Assembly (NCBI GenBank): GCA_004963905.1
Contig: SUGL01000012.1
Location: 1-64,000 of the forward strand
DNA: 64,000 nt
DNA from: Mesorhizobium sp.
GTDB lineage: Bacteria > Pseudomonadota > Alphaproteobacteria > Rhizobiales > Rhizobiaceae
Direction: 5' to 3'
Shown here one piece after another: positions 18,400-26,843 of the stretch. The position numbers and the translations under genes were made by a program. Below the pieces are notes generated by a model that was not told the origin of the DNA, ran no database searches, and saw nothing but the letters and a program-made list of their open reading frames with translations. Position 1 is the first letter of the stretch. Each line of letters opens with the position of its first letter.

Positions 18400-19610
18400 C
18401 CTGCTTTCCTCTTCAAGAGGCCCTTGCCGAGGCCGAACAGCGACTTCGATTTTGCCGTCGTCGTCACCGCCTCCTCAGGCAGGATGATCTTCTTCAGGTC
18501 GTTGACGACGTTGGCGTTGGGGTCGATGTCGTGCAGCGGCACGCCCCGGTCGACGGCCTCGCGCACCAGCCGGTAGTTGTTGGAGATGCCGCCGACGAAA
18601 TGTTCGCCGAGAATGTCCTGGACATCGGCCTGCTTGATGCCGCTGTCGAACATCTTCTGCTCGAAGCGGTTGACGATGACGTTGGGCCTCACTTCCTTGC
18701 CGGCAGTCTCGTAGATGGCCTGGATGAGACGCTGCGTGTGGCGCAGGCAAGGCACCGTCATCTCGGCCACGATATAGAGCTTGTTGGAGCCGAGCAGCAC
18801 CGTCTCGGTCCATGGGAACCAGGTGCGCGGCATGTCGATGACGACATTGTCGAAATAGGCCGAGACGAGGTCGAGCATGCGCACCACGACATCGGTCTTG
18901 AACGAGCGCATTTCCGAGGGACGCGTCGGCGCGGCCAGCACGCAGAGCCCGCTCGCATGCTTGGAGAGCATGACGTCCAGCAGCTGCCGGTCGAGGCGTT
19001 CGGGCTGGTTCTCGATTTCAGTGATGTCGAAGCGCGGCTCGAGATCGAGATATTCGGCGCAGGCGCCTTGCTGGAAATTGAGGTCGACCACGCAGGTAGA
19101 GGCGCCGCGCGTCACCGAATGATGCAGCTGGAAGGCGGTCTGGAGCGCAAGCGTGGTGGTGCCGACACCGCCGGCGGCCGGCATGAAGGTGTAGATCTGC
19201 GACTCGGTGTTTTCCTCCCGCCCCGGCCCCTGCAGCGCGCGGATGACGGAACGCACCAGGTCCGCGGTGGTGATCGGCTTGACCAGGAAGTCGGCGACCT
19301 TGAGCTGCACCAGGATGCGCACCGCCGCCGCATTGAATTCCTGGGTGACGACGACCACCGGAACCCGGCCTTCGAGCCGGCGCATGATGCGCTGCAGCGA
19401 CTCGATCTCCTCGAGCTTGGCTGCATCCATGTCGACGATGACGGCACCGAACTCGGCCTCCTGGACTTCGCCGCGAAGCTCGTTGACGCTCTTCTCGACC
19501 GTCAAAAGCTCGATGACCTCGGAGGCTGCGAAAGCCGTCCGCGCGTCTTGCGAGAACGCCCTGTCGGTTGAAACGAGCAGGATCTTCTTGGTTTTGGTGC
19601 CGGATGCCAT
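18396..19610 (-). CDS. cpaE: Pilus assembly protein TadZ/CpaE, atypical MinD-like ATPase
   Basis: A 404-residue protein with a receiver-like N-terminal domain (about 8-125) joined to a MinD/ParA-type domain. The P-loop region reads AGGVGTTT (146-153), with threonine where the signature lysine of GKGGVGKTT would be, as known for the atypical TadZ group. It localises the Tad machine to the pole in organisms where it has been studied. Conserved later elements include VDLNFQQGACAEYLDLEPR and VIDMPRTWFPWTET. Confidence 0.88.
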   Translation of the reverse strand: MASGTKTKKILLVSTDRAFSQDARTAFAASEVIELLTVEKSVNELRGEVQEAEFGAVIVDMDAAKLEEIESLQRIMRRLEGRVPVVVVTQEFNAAAVRILVQLKVADFLVKPITTADLVRSVIRALQGPGREENTESQIYTFMPAAGGVGTTTLALQTAFQLHHSVTRGASTCVVDLNFQQGACAEYLDLEPRFDITEIENQPERLDRQLLDVMLSKHASGLCVLAAPTRPSEMRSFKTDVVVRMLDLVSAYFDNVVIDMPRTWFPWTETVLLGSNKLYIVAEMTVPCLRHTQRLIQAIYETAGKEVRPNVIVNRFEQKMFDSGIKQADVQDILGEHFVGGISNNYRLVREAVDRGVPLHDIDPNANVVNDLKKIILPEEAVTTTAKSKSLFGLGKGLLKRKAG

Positions 19611-19623
19611 GATCGCCAGCCAA

Positions 19624-19899
19624 TCAGTTTGATGTCGTCGATGCCGATGTCGTTGATGCCGACTCCGAACCGGCTTTCGCGCCGGCGGCGCTGGCCGTGG
19701 GGCCCGCGCTCTGGGCCGGCACCAGAAGCCTGGTGTTCTGGACGCCGTATCGCCAGGGGTCGACCATCTGCATGACCGTGTTCGAAGCCTGGGCGTTGCC
19801 GGCAGCCGTCGTCACGCCTTCGCTGCGCACGTAGTCGTCGCTGGTGCAGCCTGCGAGGGCACCGGCAAGCAGCAGAGCGATACAGGGAGCCAGGCGCAT
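19624..19899 (-). CDS. Small lipoprotein in the CpaD position of the Tad operon
   Basis: A 91-residue protein with a lipobox LAGC (C18). The middle NTVMQMVDPWRYGVQNTRLL is loosely like the asparagine-containing region of CpaD lipoproteins, but CpaD is usually over 200 residues. The gene lies between cpaC and cpaE, exactly where cpaD is found elsewhere, with spacings of 4 and 13 bases. ATG 19899 starts at the signal peptide; the longer frame overlaps cpaC. It is either a reduced CpaD or an unrelated replacement acting on the secretin. Confidence 0.7.
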   Translation of the reverse strand: MRLAPCIALLLAGALAGCTSDDYVRSEGVTTAAGNAQASNTVMQMVDPWRYGVQNTRLLVPAQSAGPTASAAGAKAGSESASTTSASTTSN

Positions 19900-19903
19900 G
19901 AGC

Positions 19904-21352
19904 TCAGTCCTTCGGCAGATCGAGAAAGTGGCCGGAAGTCGTGGCGGCCGCCGGACGGGCCACACTGCCGTCGGTCAACGCCACCGGGCGCTTGGGCGCC
20001 GAGGCGCTCACTTCCTCGGTGTTGTTCAGGAAGTAGTCGACATTGCTTGGCGGCTGCGTTCCGCCGGTCGGCTCGACCATCTTCTTCGACGGGTCGACCG
20101 GCTTGACCAGATAAGGCGTGACGATGATCACGAGGTCGGTCTCGCGCCGCTGATAGGATTTCGAGGAGAACAGCGGACCGAGCACCGGCAGCTTGCCGAT
20201 CCCCGGAAGGCGCGAGGTGAAGATGTCGTTCTGCGACTGCAAAAGGCCGGCGATCATGAAGCTCTGGCCGTTCTTCAGGTCGACCGACGTCTTGGCGCGG
20301 CGCACGATGAAGGCCGGAATGGAAATGCCGTTGCTGACTTGGATGGAGGCGGACGGGTCGATCGAGGACACTTCCGGCGCGATGTCCAGGCTGACCAGCC
20401 CGCCCTTGAGCACGGTCGGCGTGAAATCCAAGCCGACGCCGTATTTCTTGTAGGTGACGCTGATCTTGCCGTTGTCCTCGGAGACCGGGATCGGGAACTC
20501 GCCGCCGGCGAGGAAGCTCGCCGTCTGGCCGGAGCGGGCGATCAGGTTCGGCTCGGCCAGCCGCCGGGCGAGGCCGCGCTCCTCCAGCGCCTTGATGGCA
20601 ATGTCGATCGAAACGCCGTTGGAGAGCAGCCGGCCGATGATCTCGCCGGTTCCTGCCCCCGTTATCTCGCCCGGTTCGAGGATGACGTCACGGCCGCCCA
20701 TGCCGAAGGCAAAGTTGGCCCCGTATTTGGCGCCGAGATCCTGTCCCGCCTGGCGGTTGATCTCGACGAAGCGGACATTGAGCTGAACCTGCTGCGAGGA
20801 CGAGATGTTGACCGAGTTGATCACTTCCTCGTTGCCGGAGAAGCGTGACGCGATCTTGCTTGCCTTCTCGGCCGCGACCGCGTCGTCGGCCTCGCCCGAC
20901 AGCACCACGCGGCCATTGGCCGAACCGACCCTGATATTGGCATCCGGCACGCTGGTGCGGATGGTGTTGGCGAGCTGATCGGTGTCCAGCGTCACCTCGA
21001 CGTCGATGGTGCCGACGAGCTGCTTGTTCTGGTCGAACAGCGCGATGCCGGTGGTGCCGAGATTGTTGCCCAGCACATAGAAGGACTTGTCGGTCAGCGG
21101 GTTGACGTTGGCGATCTCCGGATCGCCGATGACGATCTGGTAGAAGGCGGCGCTCGTCATGATCGTCTTGGGCTTGCCCTTGGCGACCTTGATCGAGGCA
21201 TTCTTGGTCGCCGAGACGTAGACGACATCGTTGTTTGCCCGGGCTGGCGCCCCGAAGGCAAGCATTCCCGCGGCTGCCAGGAAGGCGCCCGCAGCCATCG
21301 CGCGCAGAAGGCGCAGCCCTCTGGTTGTCCGTTCTTTGTTCCACACAGGCAT
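19904..21352 (-). CDS. cpaC: Tad outer-membrane secretin CpaC/RcpA
   Basis: A 482-residue secretin with a signal peptide ending near GAPARAN (residue 40). The N-terminal domain KNASIKVAKGKPKTIMTSAA matches the pilus assembly N-domain; a BON-like segment follows (PDANIRVGSANGRVVLSGEA, about 136-155), and the secretin domain includes IARSGQTASFLAGGEFPIPV and KTSVDLKNGQSFMIAGLLQS. It forms the outer-membrane pore for the pilus. Confidence 0.93.
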   Translation of the reverse strand: MPVWNKERTTRGLRLLRAMAAGAFLAAAGMLAFGAPARANNDVVYVSATKNASIKVAKGKPKTIMTSAAFYQIVIGDPEIANVNPLTDKSFYVLGNNLGTTGIALFDQNKQLVGTIDVEVTLDTDQLANTIRTSVPDANIRVGSANGRVVLSGEADDAVAAEKASKIASRFSGNEEVINSVNISSSQQVQLNVRFVEINRQAGQDLGAKYGANFAFGMGGRDVILEPGEITGAGTGEIIGRLLSNGVSIDIAIKALEERGLARRLAEPNLIARSGQTASFLAGGEFPIPVSEDNGKISVTYKKYGVGLDFTPTVLKGGLVSLDIAPEVSSIDPSASIQVSNGISIPAFIVRRAKTSVDLKNGQSFMIAGLLQSQNDIFTSRLPGIGKLPVLGPLFSSKSYQRRETDLVIIVTPYLVKPVDPSKKMVEPTGGTQPPSNVDYFLNNTEEVSASAPKRPVALTDGSVARPAAATTSGHFLDLPKD

Positions 21353-21380
21353 TGTCCCGTCCCCGACCGGTCCCCACCGG

Positions 21381-22340
21381 CTATTGTTCTTGTTCCTTGG
21401 AAGGAACGACGTCTCCCTCGGCTTGCTTGGAAAGGACCTTGTATTCCTCGACCTTCTCGCCGCGCGACACGATCACCGTCTTGAATTTTGGCCCTTCCGG
21501 CTCCTTCGCCACCGCATTGACCAGCGAGGCGGCGCTTGCCTCCGCGCGCGCGGCAACCGAGCCGCCGAAGGAAGAGATGGTGGTGAGCCCATTGCTGCTG
21601 GCGCTGGCGTCGGCGGCGGACCGCAAGGACAGCGACAAGGTGCCGACGGTGCGGGCAAGCGCGACCTTCTGCGCCCCTTCGTTCGTCACCTCGAGGGTGA
21701 CGGAATTGGCGACCTGCGGCTCGGTCTTGCGCTCGTCGGCGCCCTGGCCGACCGAAAGCACCCTGGCATCGGAAACGACGATTTCGGACGTGACCGTCGA
21801 GCCGGCCGCCCCTTGAGCGTTCTTGGCCACTTCCTGAATTTCGCCGGCATCGCGCGTCAGCACGACGTCGACCCGGTCGCCCGGCGTGATGAAGCCGCCG
21901 ACGCCGGCGATCTCGTCGGTGCGGATGGTGACGGCCCGCATGCCTGGCGACAGCATGTTGGAAAGCGTCGCGCGGCCATTCGGCCCCGACAGCTTGGCGA
22001 GCAGCACCGGCTCGTTGACCTCGATCGGCGACAGCACCACCCGGCTACCTTCGGCAAGCAGCTTGTCGATGGTCGGGAAGGCGCCTTGCGGCAAGGAATC
22101 CTGCGGCCACGGGATTTCGGTCAGTTGCGACCGATCGAGCTCGGTGCCGTAACGCAGTGGCGCGCTCGCCACCACGATGGTCTTGAACTCGACCTTGGGT
22201 TCTTGCGGCGCCGCGATCGACGCCACCTTCAGCTCGGATTGGGCTTTCGCCTGGCTTTTGACCCAGAAATCCGCGGCAAAGATCGAGATCGCGCCGAAAA
22301 CGGCGGCGATGCCGATCATGGTTATGGCCCTGCCCCTCAC
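21381..22340 (-). CDS. cpaB: Tad pilus assembly protein CpaB/RcpC (SAF domain)
   Basis: A 319-residue protein with an N-terminal membrane anchor (residues 5-27), a SAF domain (about 50-110; ASAPLRYGTELDRSQLTEIP) and a C-terminal RcpC domain containing FITPGDRVDVVLTRD. It acts in the periplasm with the CpaC secretin. It is the first gene of the visible operon; the upstream neighbour is divergent parE. No pilin (flp) or prepilin peptidase gene lies beside it, so those components must be encoded elsewhere. Confidence 0.9.
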   Translation of the reverse strand: MRGRAITMIGIAAVFGAISIFAADFWVKSQAKAQSELKVASIAAPQEPKVEFKTIVVASAPLRYGTELDRSQLTEIPWPQDSLPQGAFPTIDKLLAEGSRVVLSPIEVNEPVLLAKLSGPNGRATLSNMLSPGMRAVTIRTDEIAGVGGFITPGDRVDVVLTRDAGEIQEVAKNAQGAAGSTVTSEIVVSDARVLSVGQGADERKTEPQVANSVTLEVTNEGAQKVALARTVGTLSLSLRSAADASASSNGLTTISSFGGSVAARAEASAASLVNAVAKEPEGPKFKTVIVSRGEKVEEYKVLSKQAEGDVVPSKEQEQ

Positions 22341-22575
22341 GACGAAACCCCTGACGCCCCGTGGTCTTTTGTTGGTTACTACTCACGCTAGGCGTCATTG
22401 TTAAAGAATCAGGAATCCAAGGGTATGGAGACCGCCCTATTTCCGGCGGCTTGGTTATCGAATGGTTTTAGAATAAGAGAGACTTTGATCCCTGAACGGA
22501 ACAGGAACCTCGTTCGCCCGCCAAAAGCGTGGCAGTATCGAGGAGTGATTCGCAGTACCCAACGCTAGGGCCAGC

Positions 22576-24627
22576 ATGGACGATAGAAACGACCTTTTCG
22601 GCGACCTGGAAAAGCAGCAGCCAGTGCGCACGCCATCGCGCGCCGCGGATCCGATCGTACAGGCCGCGAAGCGCTCGACGGCCTCGCGCGACGGAAGCGA
22701 GAGCTACAGCGCCGCCGACATCGAGGTGCTGGAGGGGCTGGAACCGGTGCGGCGCCGCCCGGGCATGTATATCGGCGGCACCGACGACAAGGCGATGCAT
22801 CACCTTTTCGCCGAGGTCATCGACAATTCGATGGACGAGGCGGTCGCCGGCCATGCCACCTTCATCGATGTCGAGCTTTCCGCCGACGGGTTTCTCACCG
22901 TCACCGACAACGGCCGCGGCATCCCGGTCGATCCGCATCCGAAATTCAAGAAGCCGGCCCTCGAAGTCATCATGACGACGCTGCATTCGGGCGGCAAGTT
23001 CGACTCCAAGGTCTACGAAACCTCCGGCGGTCTGCACGGCGTCGGCGTTTCGGTCGTCAACGCACTGTCCGATCACCTCGAGGTCGAGGTCGCGCGCGGC
23101 CGCCAGCTCTATCGTCAGCGCTTCTCGCGCGGCGTTCCGGTAAGCGGCCTGGAGCACCTCGGCGAGGTGCACAACCGCCGCGGCACCAGGACCCGCTTCC
23201 ATCCCGACGAGCAGATCTTCGGCAAGGGCGCCGCTTTCGAGCCGGCCCGGCTCTACCGCATGACGCGCTCGAAAGCCTATCTGTTCGGCGGCGTCGAGAT
23301 CCGCTGGACCTGCGATCCGTCGCTGATCAAGGAAAAGGACCAGACCCCGGCCAAGGCCGAGTTCCATTTCCCTGGCGGCCTGAAGGACTATCTCAAGGCT
23401 ACCCTCGGTGACGAATTCCAGGTAACCCGCGAGGTCTTCGCGGGAAAAAGCGACAAGCAGGGCGGCCACGGCTCGCTCGAATGGGCGGTGACGTGGTTCG
23501 GCGGCGACGGCTTCCTCAATTCCTACTGCAACACGATTCCCACCCCCGAGGGCGGAACGCATGAAGCCGGCTTCCGCAATGTGCTGACCCGCGGCCTTCG
23601 CGCCTATGCCGATCTGATCGGCAACAAGCGCGCCTCGATCGTCACCACCGAGGACGTCATGATATCGGCCGCCGGCATGCTGTCGGTGTTCATCCGCGAG
23701 CCGGAATTCGTCGGCCAGACCAAGGACAGGCTGGCTACCATCGAGGCGATGCGCATCGTCGAAAGCGCCATCCGCGACCCGTTCGACCACTGGCTGGCCG
23801 ACAACCCGCAGGAAGCCTCGAAGCTTCTCGAATGGGTGATTGCGCGCGCCGACGAGCGCGTGCGCCGCCGCCAGGAAAAGGAAGTGTCGCGCAAGAGCGC
23901 GGTGCGCAAGCTGCGCCTGCCGGGCAAGCTCGCCGACTGCACGCAGAACGCCGCGGCGGGGGCCGAGATCTTCATCGTCGAAGGCGACTCGGCCGGCGGC
24001 TCGGCCAAGCAGGCGCGCGACCGCGCCAGCCAGGCGGTGCTGCCGCTGCGCGGCAAGATCCTCAACGTCGCCAGCGCCGGCAACGACAAGCTTGCCGCCA
24101 ACCAGCAGATCTCCGACCTGATCCAGGCGCTCGGCTGCGGCACGCGCTCGAAATATCGCGACGAGGACCTGCGCTACGATCGCGTGATCATCATGACCGA
24201 TGCCGACGTCGACGGCGCGCACATCGCCTCGCTTTTGATCACCTTCTTCTATCAGGAGATGCCGAACCTGGTCCGTGGCGGCCATCTCTACATGGCCGTG
24301 CCGCCGCTCTATTCGATCCGTCAAGGCGGCAAGGTCGCCTATGCGCGTGACGACGCGCACAAGGACGAGTTGCTGCGCACCGAGTTCACCGGGCGCGGCA
24401 AGGTCGAGATCGGCCGCTTCAAGGGCCTTGGCGAGATGATGGCCTCGCAGCTCAAGGAGACCACGATGGACCCGCGGAAGCGCACGCTTCTCAGGGTCGA
24501 TGTGATCGACGCCGAGCAGGCGACCAAGGACGCCGTCGACGCGCTGATGGGCACCAAGCCCGAGGCGCGCTTCCGCTTCATCCAAGAACGCGCCGAATTC
24601 GCCGAGACCGACGTGCTGGATATCTGA
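22576..24627 (+). CDS. parE: DNA topoisomerase IV subunit B
   Basis: A 683-residue type IIA topoisomerase ATPase subunit. The GHKL ATPase domain shows VRRRPGMYIGGTD, EVIDNSMDEAVAGHA and TSGGLHGVGVSVVNALS; the TOPRIM domain has the acidic EGDSAGGSAKQARDR and MTDADVDGAHI. Lack of the long GyrB-type C-terminal insert and the short tail support ParE over GyrB. It acts with ParC to decatenate chromosomes. The 235 bases upstream are shared with divergent cpaB. Confidence 0.93.
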   Translation: MDDRNDLFGDLEKQQPVRTPSRAADPIVQAAKRSTASRDGSESYSAADIEVLEGLEPVRRRPGMYIGGTDDKAMHHLFAEVIDNSMDEAVAGHATFIDVELSADGFLTVTDNGRGIPVDPHPKFKKPALEVIMTTLHSGGKFDSKVYETSGGLHGVGVSVVNALSDHLEVEVARGRQLYRQRFSRGVPVSGLEHLGEVHNRRGTRTRFHPDEQIFGKGAAFEPARLYRMTRSKAYLFGGVEIRWTCDPSLIKEKDQTPAKAEFHFPGGLKDYLKATLGDEFQVTREVFAGKSDKQGGHGSLEWAVTWFGGDGFLNSYCNTIPTPEGGTHEAGFRNVLTRGLRAYADLIGNKRASIVTTEDVMISAAGMLSVFIREPEFVGQTKDRLATIEAMRIVESAIRDPFDHWLADNPQEASKLLEWVIARADERVRRRQEKEVSRKSAVRKLRLPGKLADCTQNAAAGAEIFIVEGDSAGGSAKQARDRASQAVLPLRGKILNVASAGNDKLAANQQISDLIQALGCGTRSKYRDEDLRYDRVIIMTDADVDGAHIASLLITFFYQEMPNLVRGGHLYMAVPPLYSIRQGGKVAYARDDAHKDELLRTEFTGRGKVEIGRFKGLGEMMASQLKETTMDPRKRTLLRVDVIDAEQATKDAVDALMGTKPEARFRFIQERAEFAETDVLDI

Positions 24628-24657
24628 GCACCGGCCGGTCATAACAAGCTCCGCTGA

Positions 24658-24760
24658 TGCATGTCGCCCAGAAGTGCGCAGCGGTTCTGGGACAACGACA
24701 TGCATCAAAACAAGGACTTAAAGCGCGTCGCCTGAATTCGTTTCAGGCGACGCGCTTTAG
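24658..24760. repeat. Dispersed mosaic intergenic repeat, family A, copy 2
   Basis: Starts GCATGTCGCCCAGAAG, passes CGGTTCTGGGACAACGACAT and GCATCAAAACAAGG, and ends in a perfect hairpin: 24719-24736 pairs with 24742-24759 (arms begin TAAAGCGCGTCGCCTG and TTCAGGCGACGCGC). The hairpin has 18 pairs around a five-base loop TTCGT. It sits between parE and the FUSC gene and would lie in the parE 3' transcript. No U-tract follows. Confidence 0.78.
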
Positions 24761-24772
24761 GGAGACCTGCAT

Positions 24773-26839
24773 GTGACCTGGACGCGGCTGAAAGAGCTTG
24801 TCGAGACACCGTTAAGCGGCCTGACGCAGCCGACGCGCTCGGACTGGATCTTCGCCCTGCGCACGGTTTCGGCCGGGCTGATCGCGCTGCTTGTCGCCTA
24901 CGCCCTCGAGCTCGACCATCCGCAATGGGCGATGATGACCGTCTTCATCGTCGCCCAACCGGTGGCCGGAATGGTGCTGGCGAAAGGTTTCTACCGGCTG
25001 CTCGGCACGCTGGCCGGCGGTGTTGCGGCGATCGGCATCACGTCGCTGTTCGGCACCAATCCCTGGCTCCTGGTGACGGCGCTGGCGCTGTGGATCGGCG
25101 TCTGCACGCTCGTCTCCTCGCTGCTGCGCAATCCGGAAGCCTATGGCGCCGCCCTTGCCGGCTATACGGCGATGATCATCAGCCTGCCGGCTTTCGGTCA
25201 GCCGCATCTCGTCGTCGATCTCGCCATCGCGCGTTGCGCCGAAATCGTGCTTGGCATCGTCTGCGCCGGCGTCACCAGCCGGCTGATCCTGCCAAGGTTG
25301 GCGGCGGACGCCATCATTTCGAGGCTGAAGCGCAGCATCCTCGATCTTGCCGACTATGCGGGAGGCGCCTTTTCCGGCGGCGATCCGATTGCCCTTGCAA
25401 CCCTCCAGCGCAAGCTGATCACCGACGCCCAGACGCTCGCCGAGATGCGCACCTATGCGCGCCTCGAGGCGCCGAGTTTCGCCACGCGCGCCCATCCGGT
25501 GCGGCGCACAATCGGACAGCTCCTTTGGGCGCTGTCGGCGGCCCGCGCGCTGCATACTCATGCCGCGCCGAAAAACGCGACGCTCCTTCCCGTGCGCAGC
25601 GACTTGCAGGCTTTCGTCGGTGAGCTCTCGGCAACGCCAGGCGCACTTGACGACACCGGCCCCTGGGTTGCGCGGCTCGACGCGATCGCGACCAAGGCGC
25701 GGGAGGCGCCGGCTACGCCAGCCGAACCCGGCGAAGACAGGGTCGGCACCATCACCCGCCTCACCATCGCCGCCGATTTCGCGGAGGCGCTGAAACAGGT
25801 GATGCGTGGCCTGGATGCGCTTCGCTCGCCGGTTTCCAGGTCGTCTCGTGAACGACAGCAGCCGGCACTGGTCGTGCATCGCGACTATCACGCCGCCTGG
25901 CGCAACGCCGTGCGCGCCGCACTCGCCACGCTTCTGGTGGCAGCCTTCTGGCTGACGACCAAATGGTCGGAGACCGCAGGCACCGTCATCCTCGTCGCCG
26001 TCGTTTCCAGCCTGTTCGCGGCGCGCCCCGACCCGGTCCAGTCCGCCTGGGGTTTCTTCAGGGGAACGCTGCTCGCCCTGCCCTTCGCCTTCCTTATCGG
26101 CCAGATCGCTCTCCCGGCACTCCCCGGCTTCGGCTGGTTCACGCTCTTTGTCGTGCCCATCATGGTGCCGGCGGCACTCGGCATGGCCAATCCGCGCTAT
26201 GTCGGCGTCGCCACCGCCTTCGCCATCAATTTCTTGGCTTTCCTCAGCCCGCACCAGCTGATGATCTATGATCCCGGCCCGTTCTTCGCCGGATCGGCGT
26301 CGATCCTTGTCGGCATCCTGATCGCCATCGGCGTCTTCATCGTCGTGCTGCCGGCCAACCCCTGGGTCACCGTCGAGCGCATCTCGCAGGCGATGCGCGA
26401 GGACCTGGCGCGGCTTTGCCTGCATGAGCGCATTCCCAGGCGTTCTGCCTTCGAGAGCCTCGCCTATGACCGGATCAACCAGTTGATGCCGCAGCTGCAG
26501 CAGACAGGCAGGAAGGGCGATCCCATCCTGGGCGGCAGCATCGCCGCCGTCACCATCGGGCTCGAAGTGCTGCGGCTGCGCGGCGCGCAGCTGAATTCCG
26601 CGATCCCGCACGAGACAGTGGAATCGATCGGCAATTTCCTGAGGGGCCTGGCGCGGGAATTGCTGTTCAGGAGACATGGCGAGCCGCAGACGTCGACCGT
26701 CGCCGTGGCGAGGCAATATGCGGCCGGCATCGCCGATCGCAGCGACCGGCCCGAAATGCTGCAGGTCGCGGCCTCGCTGCGCATCGTCGCCGCGGCGATG
26801 GAGGATTATCCGGATTTCTTCGCGAGAGGTCGAGGCTGA
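24773..26839 (+). CDS. FUSC family membrane protein (AaeB/fusaric-acid-resistance-like efflux)
   Basis: A 688-residue protein with two membrane blocks of about six helices each (roughly 25-165 and 375-525), each followed by a large cytoplasmic domain, the layout of FUSC/AaeB aromatic acid exporters. ELDHPQWAMMTVFIVAQPVA in block 1 and FWLTTKWSETAGTVILVAVV in block 2 are diagnostic. GTG 24773 is the start, with GGAG at 24761-24764 upstream. No AaeA-type membrane fusion gene is adjacent. The exported compound is unknown. Confidence 0.85.
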   Translation: MTWTRLKELVETPLSGLTQPTRSDWIFALRTVSAGLIALLVAYALELDHPQWAMMTVFIVAQPVAGMVLAKGFYRLLGTLAGGVAAIGITSLFGTNPWLLVTALALWIGVCTLVSSLLRNPEAYGAALAGYTAMIISLPAFGQPHLVVDLAIARCAEIVLGIVCAGVTSRLILPRLAADAIISRLKRSILDLADYAGGAFSGGDPIALATLQRKLITDAQTLAEMRTYARLEAPSFATRAHPVRRTIGQLLWALSAARALHTHAAPKNATLLPVRSDLQAFVGELSATPGALDDTGPWVARLDAIATKAREAPATPAEPGEDRVGTITRLTIAADFAEALKQVMRGLDALRSPVSRSSRERQQPALVVHRDYHAAWRNAVRAALATLLVAAFWLTTKWSETAGTVILVAVVSSLFAARPDPVQSAWGFFRGTLLALPFAFLIGQIALPALPGFGWFTLFVVPIMVPAALGMANPRYVGVATAFAINFLAFLSPHQLMIYDPGPFFAGSASILVGILIAIGVFIVVLPANPWVTVERISQAMREDLARLCLHERIPRRSAFESLAYDRINQLMPQLQQTGRKGDPILGGSIAAVTIGLEVLRLRGAQLNSAIPHETVESIGNFLRGLARELLFRRHGEPQTSTVAVARQYAAGIADRSDRPEMLQVAASLRIVAAAMEDYPDFFARGRG

Positions 26840-26843
26840 CGCC

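Noticed and set aside
22468..24708. 746-codon open frame antisense to parE
   Set aside because: Shadow frame caused by GC-rich codon bias; the sense strand is a complete, motif-rich ParE.
24719..24759. Intrinsic terminator for parE
   Set aside because: The stem is perfect but no U-tract follows on the plus strand; it is part of repeat A. Kept only as a repeat.
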